A stretch of DNA of 64,000 nt from Dyadobacter subterraneus (lineage in GTDB: Bacteria > Bacteroidota > Bacteroidia > Cytophagales > Spirosomataceae), in the NCBI RefSeq assembly GCF_015221875.1, contig NZ_JACYGY010000001.1, positions 3,636,501 through 3,700,500 of the forward strand. Reading direction: 5' to 3'. The notes beneath the pieces are model-generated. The model did no database searches. It worked only from the letters and a program-made list of their open reading frames with translations, and had not been told where the DNA came from. Shown here one piece after another: positions 1 to 9,556 of the stretch (position 1 is the stretch's first letter; the number at the start of each line of letters is the position of its first letter). The translations under genes and the position numbers were made by a program.

Positions 1-24
1 GCCCGGTATTAATCATCTATTTTT

Positions 25-897
25 ATGCTCGAATTTCTGGTTGTTGTTTCACTGGTCGGCTACATATATTATTTGCGGAATTATGCGGATTTGAGAACCA
101 AATCTGAGAAAGAAGCCGCCGGATTACAGGAAGGAATTAAGCTATACAATGAATCACAAATCGAAAAAGCTTTTGAATATTTCGACCAGAAAATAAAGGC
201 AAAACCAAAATCCAGTTTCGCCTATCTATACCGTGCACTTTGTTACAAAAAACTTGGTAATGTTGCTGCCGCCAAAAATGATTTGATTACCGGCCTGAGT
301 TATGATGGAACATTGTCGCCACTACATCTGGAAAAGGGTAAAATTGAATTTGAAGGTCAGTTACTGAGGGATGCGCTGGAATCTTTTGACAAAGCGGTTT
401 TATATGACGGCGATGAGCATGAATCGACTTACCACTGGCGCGGGTTGACGTATCAGGCGCTTGGAAGGGATATCGAAGCGCAAAAAGACTTTTTGAAAGA
501 AAGTGACATTTTGAAGCAAAAACTAACAGCCAGCCCAGTTGCAACCAAGCCAAAAGAACCATTTCTGGACAAGCGATTGGCTATAAATTCTGTCCTGATT
601 ATTGCAACCAGTGTTTTGGTGATCGTCATCATCAAAAAATCGGATGGTATTCATTTGCCGTTTTTACTTGCAGTTTTTTCAGCCATTTCAATAGGTATTG
701 TTGAACCGGTTAAAGGCTGGATTCTGGCTATTTTTCAATGTATTTTATTGGTAGCAGGTTATTTTTTATTTACCGATCTTCCTGAAAATGCTGGTCGTCA
801 GGAAGTGGAAAGTTTCAGTTTATATGGAAGCTGCGTTTTGACTTTTGCAGGAAGCTTTATCGGGGCATTTTTGAAAAGAGCAGTTATCGCTGGTTAA
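25..897 (+). CDS. TPR-repeat membrane protein
   Basis: No enzymatic function is recognised. The 290-residue protein has an N-terminal hydrophobic segment (about residues 3-18), tetratricopeptide-type helical repeats (about 33-160; the 'AYLYRALCYKKLG' and 'STYHWRGLTYQALG' stretches are typical), then a linker and three or four hydrophobic segments (about 188-285). It is therefore probably an inner-membrane protein with a soluble protein-binding TPR module. The ATG at 25 comes shortly after the window edge and gives a sensible membrane start. The AraC gene begins only 13 bases after its stop, so the two may be co-transcribed. The TPR fold is fairly sure; partner and role are unknown. Confidence 0.75.
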   Translation: MLEFLVVVSLVGYIYYLRNYADLRTKSEKEAAGLQEGIKLYNESQIEKAFEYFDQKIKAKPKSSFAYLYRALCYKKLGNVAAAKNDLITGLSYDGTLSPLHLEKGKIEFEGQLLRDALESFDKAVLYDGDEHESTYHWRGLTYQALGRDIEAQKDFLKESDILKQKLTASPVATKPKEPFLDKRLAINSVLIIATSVLVIVIIKKSDGIHLPFLLAVFSAISIGIVEPVKGWILAIFQCILLVAGYFLFTDLPENAGRQEVESFSLYGSCVLTFAGSFIGAFLKRAVIAG

Positions 898-910
898 TTT
901 TACAAAACGA

Positions 911-1780
911 ATGGAACAGTTAAATACGATTTCCTTACAAGTAAAGGTTGAAAATGATATAAAAGATTCATTTTCAATTAATTTATTAGATAATCAAACT
1001 ACGGTCACTGAGATTCCTGTTCGGCTAAAATATCACCGTATTTTACTTATAAAAAACGGAAGCGGCATACTTTATATTGATGAAATTGCCTATCCCGTTT
1101 CTGGCAGTGAAATATTTTTATTGGCAAAAGAACAGATTTTTTCCTTTTCTGAACATAGTGCTGTAACAGGTTACGAATTATCTTTTGGAGATTGTTTCTG
1201 GGAAAAAACACCGGCAAGTGCAAATAACTGCAAGGCGGTTTTGTTCAATAATGTTTCTGAAAATCAGAACATTCCTGTGCCGACATCCGGATATCAGGAA
1301 ATGGATTTATTGTTTAATATTTTGTTACTGGAATATCAAAATGAAGATTATATCAATAAACAGGACGCGATGGCTGCTTATTTGAAAATAATCATGATCA
1401 AAACGGCTAATCTCAATGCATCATTAACGAACGCTTATGATAATTTTGAAAAGCAGATTTACCGGCAGTTTCTGGAACTTGTACAAAGTCAGTTTCACAA
1501 AACACATGACGTTTCAGATTTCGCTGAAAAACTGAATATTTCAACAAGAAAACTTTCGGAAATTTGTAAGCGGAATAGTAATAAGGGGCCAAAAGATATT
1601 ATTAGTCTGCAAATTATAACGGAGGCAAAACGGGCTTTACAATTCAGCGCCAAGCCGGTTAAAGAAATTGCTTTCGAACTTAACTTCAATTCTGCTGAAC
1701 AATTCAGCCATTTTTTCAAAAAATATACGCAATTTTCTCCCCAGCTATACCGGGTTGGTTTTGTAAAAATTGGCATGTGA
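911..1780 (+). CDS. AraC-family transcriptional regulator
   Basis: DNA-binding regulator of 289 residues. The N-terminal part (about 1-160) has the beta-rich character of a cupin-like sensing domain. The last ~100 residues form the double helix-turn-helix of AraC/XylS proteins, with 'DVSDFAEKLNISTRKLSEICKR' spanning the first helix pair and a second HTH around 'VKEIAFELNFNSAEQFSHFFKKYTQFSP', the classic signature ending. It follows the TPR gene by 13 bases on the same strand. The ligand and targets cannot be read from sequence. The HD-hydrolase gene downstream, 91 bases away, is a possible target. Confidence 0.9.
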   Translation: MEQLNTISLQVKVENDIKDSFSINLLDNQTTVTEIPVRLKYHRILLIKNGSGILYIDEIAYPVSGSEIFLLAKEQIFSFSEHSAVTGYELSFGDCFWEKTPASANNCKAVLFNNVSENQNIPVPTSGYQEMDLLFNILLLEYQNEDYINKQDAMAAYLKIIMIKTANLNASLTNAYDNFEKQIYRQFLELVQSQFHKTHDVSDFAEKLNISTRKLSEICKRNSNKGPKDIISLQIITEAKRALQFSAKPVKEIAFELNFNSAEQFSHFFKKYTQFSPQLYRVGFVKIGM

Positions 1781-1819
1781 TCAACCGGATTTGACATTCT
1801 CTGCTGCTTCTGACTTAAC

Positions 1820-1827
1820 TAATTTTG
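1820..1827 (+). promoter_or_regulatory. possible Bacteroidota -7 box before the HD-hydrolase gene
   Basis: TAATTTTG matches the Bacteroidota -7 consensus TAnnTTTG and lies 44 bases before the ATG at 1872. A TTG at 1791-1793 could be the -33 element, but the 26-base spacing is longer than usual, so this is tentative. Confidence 0.3.
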
Positions 1828-1871
1828 TACATGAAATTAATGTCAAACAAATCAGTTAAATCATTAGTAAT

Positions 1872-2522
1872 ATGTCAGTTAATAAATTAAAATCCGTAGC
1901 CGGAATTCAAATTCCCGATAGCGTCATATCCACGCAGGCCACAGAACTTTTACTTGAACACGGTACTGAGTTCATTTATAATCATTCGCTTCGCGTGTTC
2001 CTTTTTGCTTCTTTGAACGGAAAAAGAAATGCATTGCAGTATGACGCCGAATTATTATACGTAAGTTCTATTTTCCATGATCTTGGCCTGACCTCTCATT
2101 ACAGCAGTTCGGATTTACGTTTTGAGGTCGACGGGGCTAATGCGGCGCGTGATTTTTTAAAAAGCCACGGTTTGCCAAAAGAATCGCTGCAACTTGTTTG
2201 GGACACGATTGCGCTGCACACAACAATTGGCATTGCTGAACATAAGGAGGCGGAAGTCGCGCTGATGTACTCTGGCGTCGGGCTGGATGTGATGGGTGAA
2301 GGTTATGAAAATCTGAGTGAAGCAAATCGTATGGAAATCATATCCGCATTTCCGCGTAATGATTTCAAGAAGAATATTATCCCCACATTTTTCTCGGGTT
2401 TTGAACATAAGACTGAGACAACTTTTGGCAATATAAAAGCTGATGTTTGTGCTTATATGATCCCGAATTTTCACCGTAAAAACTTCTGTGACTGTATCTT
2501 ACATTCACCATGGAGTGAATAA
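1872..2522 (+). CDS. HD-domain hydrolase, cyanamide-hydratase-like subgroup
   Basis: Predicted metal-dependent hydrolase of the HD superfamily, 216 residues. The visible ligands fit the fold: His38 in 'YNHSLRVFLFA', the His69-Asp70 doublet in 'SIFHDLGL', and His116 in 'IALHTT'. The arrangement ('NHSLRVFLFA...FHDLGLT...') resembles the fungal and bacterial cyanamide hydratase-like HD proteins rather than nucleotide-signalling HD-GYP enzymes. The substrate is not predictable from sequence. It appears monocistronic: a promoter-like box lies upstream and a strong hairpin terminator follows 16 bases after the stop. No signal peptide, so probably cytoplasmic. Confidence 0.8.
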   Translation: MSVNKLKSVAGIQIPDSVISTQATELLLEHGTEFIYNHSLRVFLFASLNGKRNALQYDAELLYVSSIFHDLGLTSHYSSSDLRFEVDGANAARDFLKSHGLPKESLQLVWDTIALHTTIGIAEHKEAEVALMYSGVGLDVMGEGYENLSEANRMEIISAFPRNDFKKNIIPTFFSGFEHKTETTFGNIKADVCAYMIPNFHRKNFCDCILHSPWSE

Positions 2523-2529
2523 TTTAATT

Positions 2530-2811
2530 TCAAAAAATAATCCTGTTGACGTATATCAGCAGGGTTGTTTTTTTTCCAACAATATAACCGCTTAGTTTTT
2601 TCCCTCCTTCTTCAAAATCTGGTGCCGTTAAACTGGACACCTCGTTAATCATACTTTCGCCTTCAAGAATCACAATCATTCGCCACGGAGTCGATATGTT
2701 TTTCAAAACAGAAGATGCGTAAGGAGCATCAGTTGATGACATAATCGCGCCCGGCAAAACTCCAAAGCCAGCATAAAATCTTTCTATTTTATTGGCCTTG
2801 TTATGCGGAAT
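2530..2811 (-). pseudogene. possible remnant coding fragment, reminiscent of GH97
   Basis: An open frame on the minus strand lacks an ATG (only a TTG at 2757) and is bounded by a stop at about 2812. Its translation includes 'NISTPWRMIVI', which recalls the TPWR segment of glycoside hydrolase family 97 N-terminal domains. The frame runs into the terminator hairpin of the opposite gene, and no flanking GH97 sequence is present. If real it is a decayed fragment; it may equally be a chance frame. From 2812 to 3109 I see nothing else except the presumed leader of the next gene. Confidence 0.25.
2539..2575 (+). terminator. Rho-independent terminator of the HD-hydrolase gene
   Basis: An 11-bp stem (2539-2549 with 2556-2566, two G-T pairs) with a 6-base loop is followed by GTTTTTTTT. 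It lies just after the stop at 2522. Confidence 0.8.
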
Positions 2812-3109
2812 TCAATCAAATAATTAAGGATTTCCAGCTTGGTTCTATCACAGATTTAAATCAATCAAAACCAGTAAAATAATACTGCAAACTAGCCTTA
2901 GGCTGCGAGGCCAAAACTGGTTACAGGCAACACTCTGCGAACATATTATCCCAATATTTCCTTCGTCGGTAAATCGTAACACAATCTTCACCAGGAATCT
3001 GGACCTATATCAGAAGATTTGCCAGAATTTTGATCCGTCTTCTTTTTGATTGACCTACCCTGCTCCTTTTGAAATCCTACATTATTAATCCAACTAATTT
3101 AAACAAGAA

Positions 3110-6100
3110 ATGAAGAGAATTTTTACAGAAGAAAATGCGATTTGTACCCGCCGGATAAAACGGGCAGTCCAAAATGCTTTTTTGATCTTCCTGTTTTCCT
3201 TGATAGGTTTTAAAAATCTACAAGCACAGGCTGTTACACAAAGCGGGTTCATATCCGTCCTTACTCCACAGTACATGTCAAGTGGAACTTCAACCCGCTT
3301 GCCGGTTATGTTCAGAGCGACAGTAACTGGCTTGACGGCAAACACGCTTTACAGATACTTTACAGGCGGCGCCATATCAACTGATTTTGGCGGGACAAAT
3401 CCTGGTGCGGGTAACCCACTGATGATCAGCGCGAGCGGTACAACTTATACGTATTCATCTGGCGCATCTACCACATCCGCTGGTAATTATGAAACTTTCA
3501 CAACCGATGGCACTGGAAACTACACCGGCTGGTTTGGTTTTGTAAATACAGGAAATGCCCGCTTCACTGCTGGTAACGATATTTATCCTGTCATAGTTAT
3601 AGCCAGTTCAACAGGAACCATTTTATTCCGCAATGTTCTGGATACTTCTATTAAAGTTTTAGGCTATGGAACCGCCCAGACGGCCAATACCGGATCATTT
3701 ATTAAAGAAACTTCTTCCGCGACAGCCAAAAATCTAGTCGCTATTTACGATAATACAATTGGAACGGGCAGACCTTTATTTATTGCACCAGTGGAAGCAA
3801 CCGGTGCTACGGTAGCCAGTGTAGTAAGCGGTTACGCCACAGCGGCAGGAAGCTGGAATGCAATTATTCCAAATGTTTTGCCAAATGGAGTTAGAAGAAT
3901 TGAACAAAGAAGTGTTACTACCGGAAATGTTGTGGGTTGTGCAACCGATGACGACGGAACATGGGCAACAGGATCAGTTAATACCGTAAACCCCGCCACT
4001 GGCACAACAGCAATTACAATTTCAAATACAGATGCGCCTTTGACTTCATGTGGCCCAACTGTAACCTTATCTGTAAATCCTGCTACGGCATCTGAGGCTA
4101 GTCAGACCGTTGTCACCATTACTGCAACTTCCACAGCTACTACAACAACGGATCAAACAGTTACAATTTCAGTCACAGGGACAGGTATCACAACTTCTGA
4201 CTACTCTTTAAGTTCTTCTGTAATAACAATTCCTGCCGGGCAAACTTCCGGTACTGCAACATTTACCATCATTGATGACTCGGATGATGAAGGTACAGAA
4301 ACTGCTATTGTAACGTTAACAAATCCATCCACGGGTCTCACAATTGGCTTGCCATCTTCTCAGAATATTACAATTACAGATAATGACGGAGCTCCGAATG
4401 CAAATGCTCCTGTAATTCTGGCTGACAATGAAACCGTGATTGATCCTGAAAAAACTACGGCCTATTTGAGCATTCCGGATGCAAGTCCGGTTGCAACACC
4501 TGCGGCTTTTGTAAGTGGTGTTATTAATGATCCGACCGATCCGGCGAAAACAATTGGTTTGGAGTTTAATATCAGTGATGTTGAAACAGCAGCTGGCTTA
4601 CTTGTCGCGACTGTATCAAGTAGTAATACAACTGTGGTGCCAAATGCTAACCTGATAATTTCAGGAACTGGCAACAGTCGTAATCTTAAAATAACTCCTG
4701 CTGCTGTTGGTTACAGCGACATTACCATTACTGTTTCAGATGGCTCATTATCCGACTCATATGTCATAAAATATGCTGCATCTGCTGCTTCAGGCAGTCC
4801 TGCTACAACCAGATTTTTAACACAGGTTAGCGATGCTTCTACCGCACAGGCGGTGGATGAAAATTATGTTTTAGTTGCTGATGATGAAAATCAGGTTTTA
4901 AGACTTTACAACAGAACAAATTCTGGTTTACCAGTCAATGGTTTTGATTATACTTCTTCATTAGGTCTTACCGATTTGTCAGGAGGTTTGGCTCGCGAAG
5001 TTGATATTGAATCATCCGTAAAAATCGGTAACCGGATATTTTGGTTAGGATCACACGGAAATTCCTCCGAAGGAAAAAACAGACCTAACCGCAGCAGACT
5101 TTTTGCCACGGATCTTTCCGGAACCGGTGCATCAGCAACATTAAGTTATGTTGGAAGATATGACGGATTAAAAACGGATTTACTTGCCTGGGATGCTGCT
5201 AACGCAAATGCTCTCGGTTTGACTGCCAGTGCAGCAACAGGAAAAATACCGGAAGATCCTGCTCTTGATGGTTTTAATATTGAAGGATTAACAATTGCTC
5301 CGGATGGAACAACGGGCTACATTGCTTTCCGCGGACCCATTGAACCGGTTTCATCCCGTAACAGTGCACTGATCATTCCATGGACTAATATGACTTCTCT
5401 GGTTAGCGGGAATCCTACTACCGGGCCCGCTACTTTCGGTACGCCAATTCAACTTAATCTTGGTGGGCGAGGAATTCGTGAAATTAAGAAAAATAGTACG
5501 GGAGAATATCTGATCATTGCTGGACCGTCGGATGGAGCAACCGGTATTGCACCAAAGGATTTCAGGTTATACACCTGGACAGGAATTCCTGCCGATGCAC
5601 CGGTATTACGTTCTGCAAATCTGACCGTATTAAATGTTAACGGAAGTTTTGAGTCCATTGTTGATGTTCCTGCCAATTTGACCAGCACAAGCCAGATTCA
5701 GCTTTTGGTTGATAATGGCGATGCCGATTTTTATGGTGATGCAACAGCGGCAAAAGATTTGTCACAAAATAATTTCAAAAAATTCCGTAGTGAAATTGTC
5801 ACCCTGGGCACAACGCCACTGGTTGCCACTTTAATTCATAACATCCAGGGAAGCGGCAGCTCGGCAGCGCTGACAGGTGTACAAACAATTGAAGGTATTG
5901 TGACCCGCACATTTTTGGGAACAAATGGTTTGAGTGGATTTTATGTTCAGGAAGAAGATGCTGATGCAGACTCAGATCCGGCAACTTCGGAAGGAATTTT
6001 CGTTTACAATGTCGCAGCAGATCCAATTGGACTGGTAACACCTACCGAAGGCGACAAAGTTAATATCACAGGGACAGTTACAGATTTTGTAAGCACTACG

Positions 6101-8152
6101 AGTGGTGTTACAACGAGTTTGACGGAATTAAAAACGTTGACAAGTTTTACAAAAATCGGAACGGCTCCTCTGCCAACTGTCACTTATATAAAACTACCGG
6201 TAACCAATGTTTCAGATTTGGAACGTTATGAAGGTATGCTGGTAAATCTGAGTGCTACAACGGGCAATCTGGCTGTGACAGAATATTTTCAACTGGGCCG
6301 TTACGGTCAAGTTGTTTTAGCCGCTGATGGTGCCAGCAATCTTGCCGGTACAGATGCCAGACTTGACCAGTTTACACAATTCAGCGCTCCGAGTGTGGCA
6401 GGTTACTCAGCTTATTTAGCAGAAATAGCAAAACGCAAAATTATTCTTGATGACGGAAGCGGAAGGCAAAATCCTGATCCGATTATCTTCGGTCGTGGAG
6501 GAAATCCAGTAAGCGCAACAAATACTTTAAGAGGCGGAGATGAAGTGAGTAATGTCACGGGAATTCTGGATGAACGTCTGGAAGGATACAGAATTCAAAC
6601 CGCGACGGGCGTTAATTTTACAGCAGCTAACGTTCGTCCGGTAACACCTCCATCTGTTGGAAGCTCAGCTACTTTAAAAGTTGGAAGTGCTAATGTGCTC
6701 AATTATTTTACATCGCTTGATCTTAATGCAAGCGGCACAGATTTTCGCGGCGCAAATACCGCTGAGGAATTAACCAGACAAAGGACAAAGGTTATAAAAG
6801 CCATTACCGGTTCAGGAGCAGATGTGATGGGTTTGATGGAATTGCAAAACAATGGAGCTACGCCAACAGCAGCATTGGCCGATCTTGTGGATGGCTTAAA
6901 TACGGAAGCTGGTGGTAACGTTTATACCTATGTGAATCCGGGATCGATTGCGACTGATGCAATTACCGTTGGGATTATTTATAAAATTGGTAAAGTAGCT
7001 CCTGTCGGTTCGCCAACAACACTTTCAACAAGTGCTGCATTTAATCTGGTTGGTCGTAATCCATTGGCTCAGACGTTCAGACAAATTTCAAATGACGAAA
7101 TTTTCACAATTGTTGTTAATCATTTCAAATCCAAAGGATCAAGTGCTGGTGCTGCCGGAGATACAGATACGGGTGACGGGCAGGGAAGTTCAAATGGGAC
7201 ACGTACACGCCAGGCCGAAGATTTAATTGCGTGGCTTGCAACAAAACCGACCGGAACTACGGATACAGATTATCTCATTTTGGGAGATTTAAATGCTTAT
7301 GCAAAAGAGGATCCGATTACAAGACTTGCAACTGCGGGATATAATAATTTACTTCCAGTAACATCTTATTCCTATGTTTTTGACGGCCAGGTTGGCTCGC
7401 TTGATCATGCACTTGCGACAGGTTCATTACAATCACAAGTTACCGGTGCTGAAAAATGGCACATCAATGCGGACGAACCAAGTGTGCTGGATTATAATAC
7501 AGAATTCAAAAGTACCTATCAGGTTTCCAGTCTTTACAGCGCCGATCAATTTCGGGCTTCTGACCACGACCCGATTTTAATCGGATTAAATCTGACTAAG
7601 CCGTTACCTGTTAATTATATTTCTTTCACCGGACAATCAGTTGATCAAGTTGTTGTATTGAAATGGGAGACGGCGAATGAAAAGGATAACGCAGGATTTG
7701 ATATACTAAAAAGCACAACCGGAAACACTTTCGAAAAAATTGGTTATGTATCCGGAAATGCCACAACATCTGCCAAATCTTCTTACCAGTTTACAGATGC
7801 AGACGTAAAAACAGGTCAGATTTATTACTATCGCCTGGAACAACGTGACACAGATGGTACGACCGATTTGTCCAGAATCATTGGTGTATCTGTGAAAGGA
7901 TTAACACAAGCCGCCTTTGTATACCCTAATCCGAATAACGGCGTTTTTTCCGTAACCGCTTCAAATGCCGGAAATACTTCTGTGAGATTGTACAACAGTT
8001 TAGGTGTTGAAATTAAAGTTAATGCGCAGAAGACTGAAAGTCAGGAGACTTTGTTCATTCAACCTGCTGCAACATTAACCTCTGGTGTATATTTCCTTCA
8101 ACTGGAAACCAGTGATAATGAAAAGAAATCACTTAAAGTGGTTGTAAAATAA
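3110..8152 (+). CDS. secreted multidomain nuclease (Calx-beta, DUF3616, ExeM/NucH-type) with T9SS tail
   Basis: A 1680-residue exported protein, likely an extracellular DNase. A signal peptide (about 1-40, ending AQA) is followed by a beta-rich N-terminal region, a Calx-beta domain (about 320-425; acidic 'DDSDDEGTE'), a cadherin/PKD-like region (440-560), a DUF3616-like region (about 565-900), an OB-fold-like segment as in ExeM nucleases (925-1060) and an endonuclease/exonuclease/phosphatase domain (1190-1495). Catalytic motifs seen are 'MGLMELQN' (about 1243), 'GDLNAY' (about 1393), 'SLDHALA' and 'SDHDPI' (about 1483). The last ~80 residues are a type A T9SS sorting domain ('VYPNPNNGVFSV', 'GVYFLQLE'). 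The combination of DUF3616 and nuclease in one chain is notable. Monocistronic, with a strong terminator. Confidence 0.9.
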   Translation: MKRIFTEENAICTRRIKRAVQNAFLIFLFSLIGFKNLQAQAVTQSGFISVLTPQYMSSGTSTRLPVMFRATVTGLTANTLYRYFTGGAISTDFGGTNPGAGNPLMISASGTTYTYSSGASTTSAGNYETFTTDGTGNYTGWFGFVNTGNARFTAGNDIYPVIVIASSTGTILFRNVLDTSIKVLGYGTAQTANTGSFIKETSSATAKNLVAIYDNTIGTGRPLFIAPVEATGATVASVVSGYATAAGSWNAIIPNVLPNGVRRIEQRSVTTGNVVGCATDDDGTWATGSVNTVNPATGTTAITISNTDAPLTSCGPTVTLSVNPATASEASQTVVTITATSTATTTTDQTVTISVTGTGITTSDYSLSSSVITIPAGQTSGTATFTIIDDSDDEGTETAIVTLTNPSTGLTIGLPSSQNITITDNDGAPNANAPVILADNETVIDPEKTTAYLSIPDASPVATPAAFVSGVINDPTDPAKTIGLEFNISDVETAAGLLVATVSSSNTTVVPNANLIISGTGNSRNLKITPAAVGYSDITITVSDGSLSDSYVIKYAASAASGSPATTRFLTQVSDASTAQAVDENYVLVADDENQVLRLYNRTNSGLPVNGFDYTSSLGLTDLSGGLAREVDIESSVKIGNRIFWLGSHGNSSEGKNRPNRSRLFATDLSGTGASATLSYVGRYDGLKTDLLAWDAANANALGLTASAATGKIPEDPALDGFNIEGLTIAPDGTTGYIAFRGPIEPVSSRNSALIIPWTNMTSLVSGNPTTGPATFGTPIQLNLGGRGIREIKKNSTGEYLIIAGPSDGATGIAPKDFRLYTWTGIPADAPVLRSANLTVLNVNGSFESIVDVPANLTSTSQIQLLVDNGDADFYGDATAAKDLSQNNFKKFRSEIVTLGTTPLVATLIHNIQGSGSSAALTGVQTIEGIVTRTFLGTNGLSGFYVQEEDADADSDPATSEGIFVYNVAADPIGLVTPTEGDKVNITGTVTDFVSTTSGVTTSLTELKTLTSFTKIGTAPLPTVTYIKLPVTNVSDLERYEGMLVNLSATTGNLAVTEYFQLGRYGQVVLAADGASNLAGTDARLDQFTQFSAPSVAGYSAYLAEIAKRKIILDDGSGRQNPDPIIFGRGGNPVSATNTLRGGDEVSNVTGILDERLEGYRIQTATGVNFTAANVRPVTPPSVGSSATLKVGSANVLNYFTSLDLNASGTDFRGANTAEELTRQRTKVIKAITGSGADVMGLMELQNNGATPTAALADLVDGLNTEAGGNVYTYVNPGSIATDAITVGIIYKIGKVAPVGSPTTLSTSAAFNLVGRNPLAQTFRQISNDEIFTIVVNHFKSKGSSAGAAGDTDTGDGQGSSNGTRTRQAEDLIAWLATKPTGTTDTDYLILGDLNAYAKEDPITRLATAGYNNLLPVTSYSYVFDGQVGSLDHALATGSLQSQVTGAEKWHINADEPSVLDYNTEFKSTYQVSSLYSADQFRASDHDPILIGLNLTKPLPVNYISFTGQSVDQVVVLKWETANEKDNAGFDILKSTTGNTFEKIGYVSGNATTSAKSSYQFTDADVKTGQIYYYRLEQRDTDGTTDLSRIIGVSVKGLTQAAFVYPNPNNGVFSVTASNAGNTSVRLYNSLGVEIKVNAQKTESQETLFIQPAATLTSGVYFLQLETSDNEKKSLKVVVK

Positions 8153-8165
8153 GATTGCTTAATTA

Positions 8166-8219
8166 ACGGAAAAGCCGGTTAAATCACTATAAAATGATTT
8201 AATCGGCTTTTCCGTTTTA
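8166..8219 (+). terminator. strong hairpin terminator after the secreted nuclease
   Basis: A 21-bp stem (8166-8186 with 8195-8215, one G-T pair) with an 8-base loop is followed by TTTAA and begins 13 bases after the stop. Its symmetry means it may also end the convergent minus-strand Rpn fragment transcript. Confidence 0.9.
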
Positions 8220-8232
8220 AAAAATAGTATTT

Positions 8233-8433
8233 TTATTTATTAAGGCTCTTCATCACTTTTAAAACAAAACTTTCCGTAACTCCTACGAAAGTGGCTATTT
8301 CATTAGTTGTAAATCTTTTGGCCAAAAGAAGTTTTTTAACAAAATTAATTTGACTTTCTTCTCTCCCCTCTTTCCTACACCTCTCAAGCACCATTTCCTT
8401 TATGCCCATTATTCCATTTCGATTAGATCCCAA
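8233..8433 (-). pseudogene. truncated Rpn-family nuclease, C-terminal tail only
   Basis: The 66-residue frame matches only the C-terminus of the neighbouring full-length Rpn protein: 'MGIKEMVLER', 'KEGREESQ', a 'LLLAKRFTTNEIA' helix and 'VTESFVLKVMKSLN'. It starts at a TTG directly after an in-frame stop, and the nuclease domain is missing. It therefore looks like the remnant of a tandem duplicate whose 5' part was deleted. The tail alone could still be expressed as a small helix-turn-helix-like peptide, since the frame is clean; see the findings. Confidence 0.75.
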
Positions 8434-8500
8434 TTAGTAAAAAGAAGTTTAAGTCATACCGAATTGAATTATCCTCTTTCCGTTTATTTAAATCACCTGA

Positions 8501-9409
8501 TTACAAATTCATAGTCTTCATCACATTTAAAACAAAACCTTCCGTAACCTCAGTAAAATTGGCTATTTCCTGAGTTGTAAACCGATTTGATAGAAGTAAA
8601 TTTTTAATAATGCTAACTTGACTTTCTTCTCTTCCCTCTTTTTTTCCTGCATTATTCCCCTCTCGCTTAGCTCTATCAAGCACCATTTCCCGTATGCCCA
8701 TATTTCGTTTATTTTCAGTTAATTCTTCAATAACCTTATCAAATTTAATACTATATTCTGAATCCGCAAACCTTAGGTATTGATGTAAAAAGATTAACAA
8801 ATCATCTATTTTCTTTCTTTCAATTTTTCTTTTCAACAAATTTCTCGCCAGTATATATTTTAAATTGAAAAGATCTTCGTCATTCAATTTCTTTCTTTTT
8901 AAAGCCAAAAGCACCGTTAAAATTACAACCGAAATCGGATTTTCATTTTTGGTTAAATCAGCTTCATGTTGATCGATTATTTTATAGGTATTAAACGAAA
9001 AGGTGTTTTTAGTTCCAAGAAATTCATATTCAAAAACCGAGGGGTGATATCTTTTATTCCTGTCTGTAAAAATGGCGATGGCGGTTAAAGGTTTGCCATA
9101 CTTATCCAGAATACGATAAAAATAAGTGAACATCCTTTTCGAAAAATTCTTATCGTTATATCCCTGAACCTCAATGTGAACCAGAATCCATTCTTCCTTT
9201 CCTGCTTTCGTAAATACTTTTACCAGTTTATCTACAAACTTCGGTGCTTCGATTTCTTCTGATGGAAAAAGTTGTTCCAGTTCTTTATCCATAAATTTAA
9301 ATCCCTTTTCAATATTCAACACGTTGTCAGCATCCTGAAAAAAGAATCTCAGGAAATCCTCGCATAAATTTTCAAGTATTCCTTTCCAAAGTGTATCATC
9401 TCTGTTCAT
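8501..9409 (-). CDS. Rpn-family recombination-promoting nuclease / putative transposase
   Basis: PD-(D/E)XK-type nuclease of the Rpn/transposase_31-like group, 302 residues. The diagnostic core is 'WILVHIEVQGY' with 'FSKRMFTYFYRILDKYG' and 'AIAIFTD' (about residues 75-120), where the E-x-Q motif is the catalytic E-x-K/Q. The C-terminus (about 235-302) has a charged segment ('KKEGREESQ') and a short helical module ('LLLSNRFTTQEIANFTEVTEGFVL') that looks like an HTH. Rpn proteins cut DNA and stimulate recombination in E. coli, and some are linked to phage defence. Members are often present in several copies; here a truncated copy sits directly downstream. Confidence 0.85.
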   Translation of the reverse strand: MNRDDTLWKGILENLCEDFLRFFFQDADNVLNIEKGFKFMDKELEQLFPSEEIEAPKFVDKLVKVFTKAGKEEWILVHIEVQGYNDKNFSKRMFTYFYRILDKYGKPLTAIAIFTDRNKRYHPSVFEYEFLGTKNTFSFNTYKIIDQHEADLTKNENPISVVILTVLLALKRKKLNDEDLFNLKYILARNLLKRKIERKKIDDLLIFLHQYLRFADSEYSIKFDKVIEELTENKRNMGIREMVLDRAKREGNNAGKKEGREESQVSIIKNLLLSNRFTTQEIANFTEVTEGFVLNVMKTMNL

Positions 9410-9556
9410 TTTCTTTACAAAAAGAATAAATGTGTGTGCCTATGGATTCTTAAACGTGAAAATGTTAAAAAAGTCATTGTATGAATATAACTATCTTTAA
9501 TTTTGGCCTTAAAGTCGACCAGCCATTTCCATTTTAAATTTTGATACTTACCCTCA

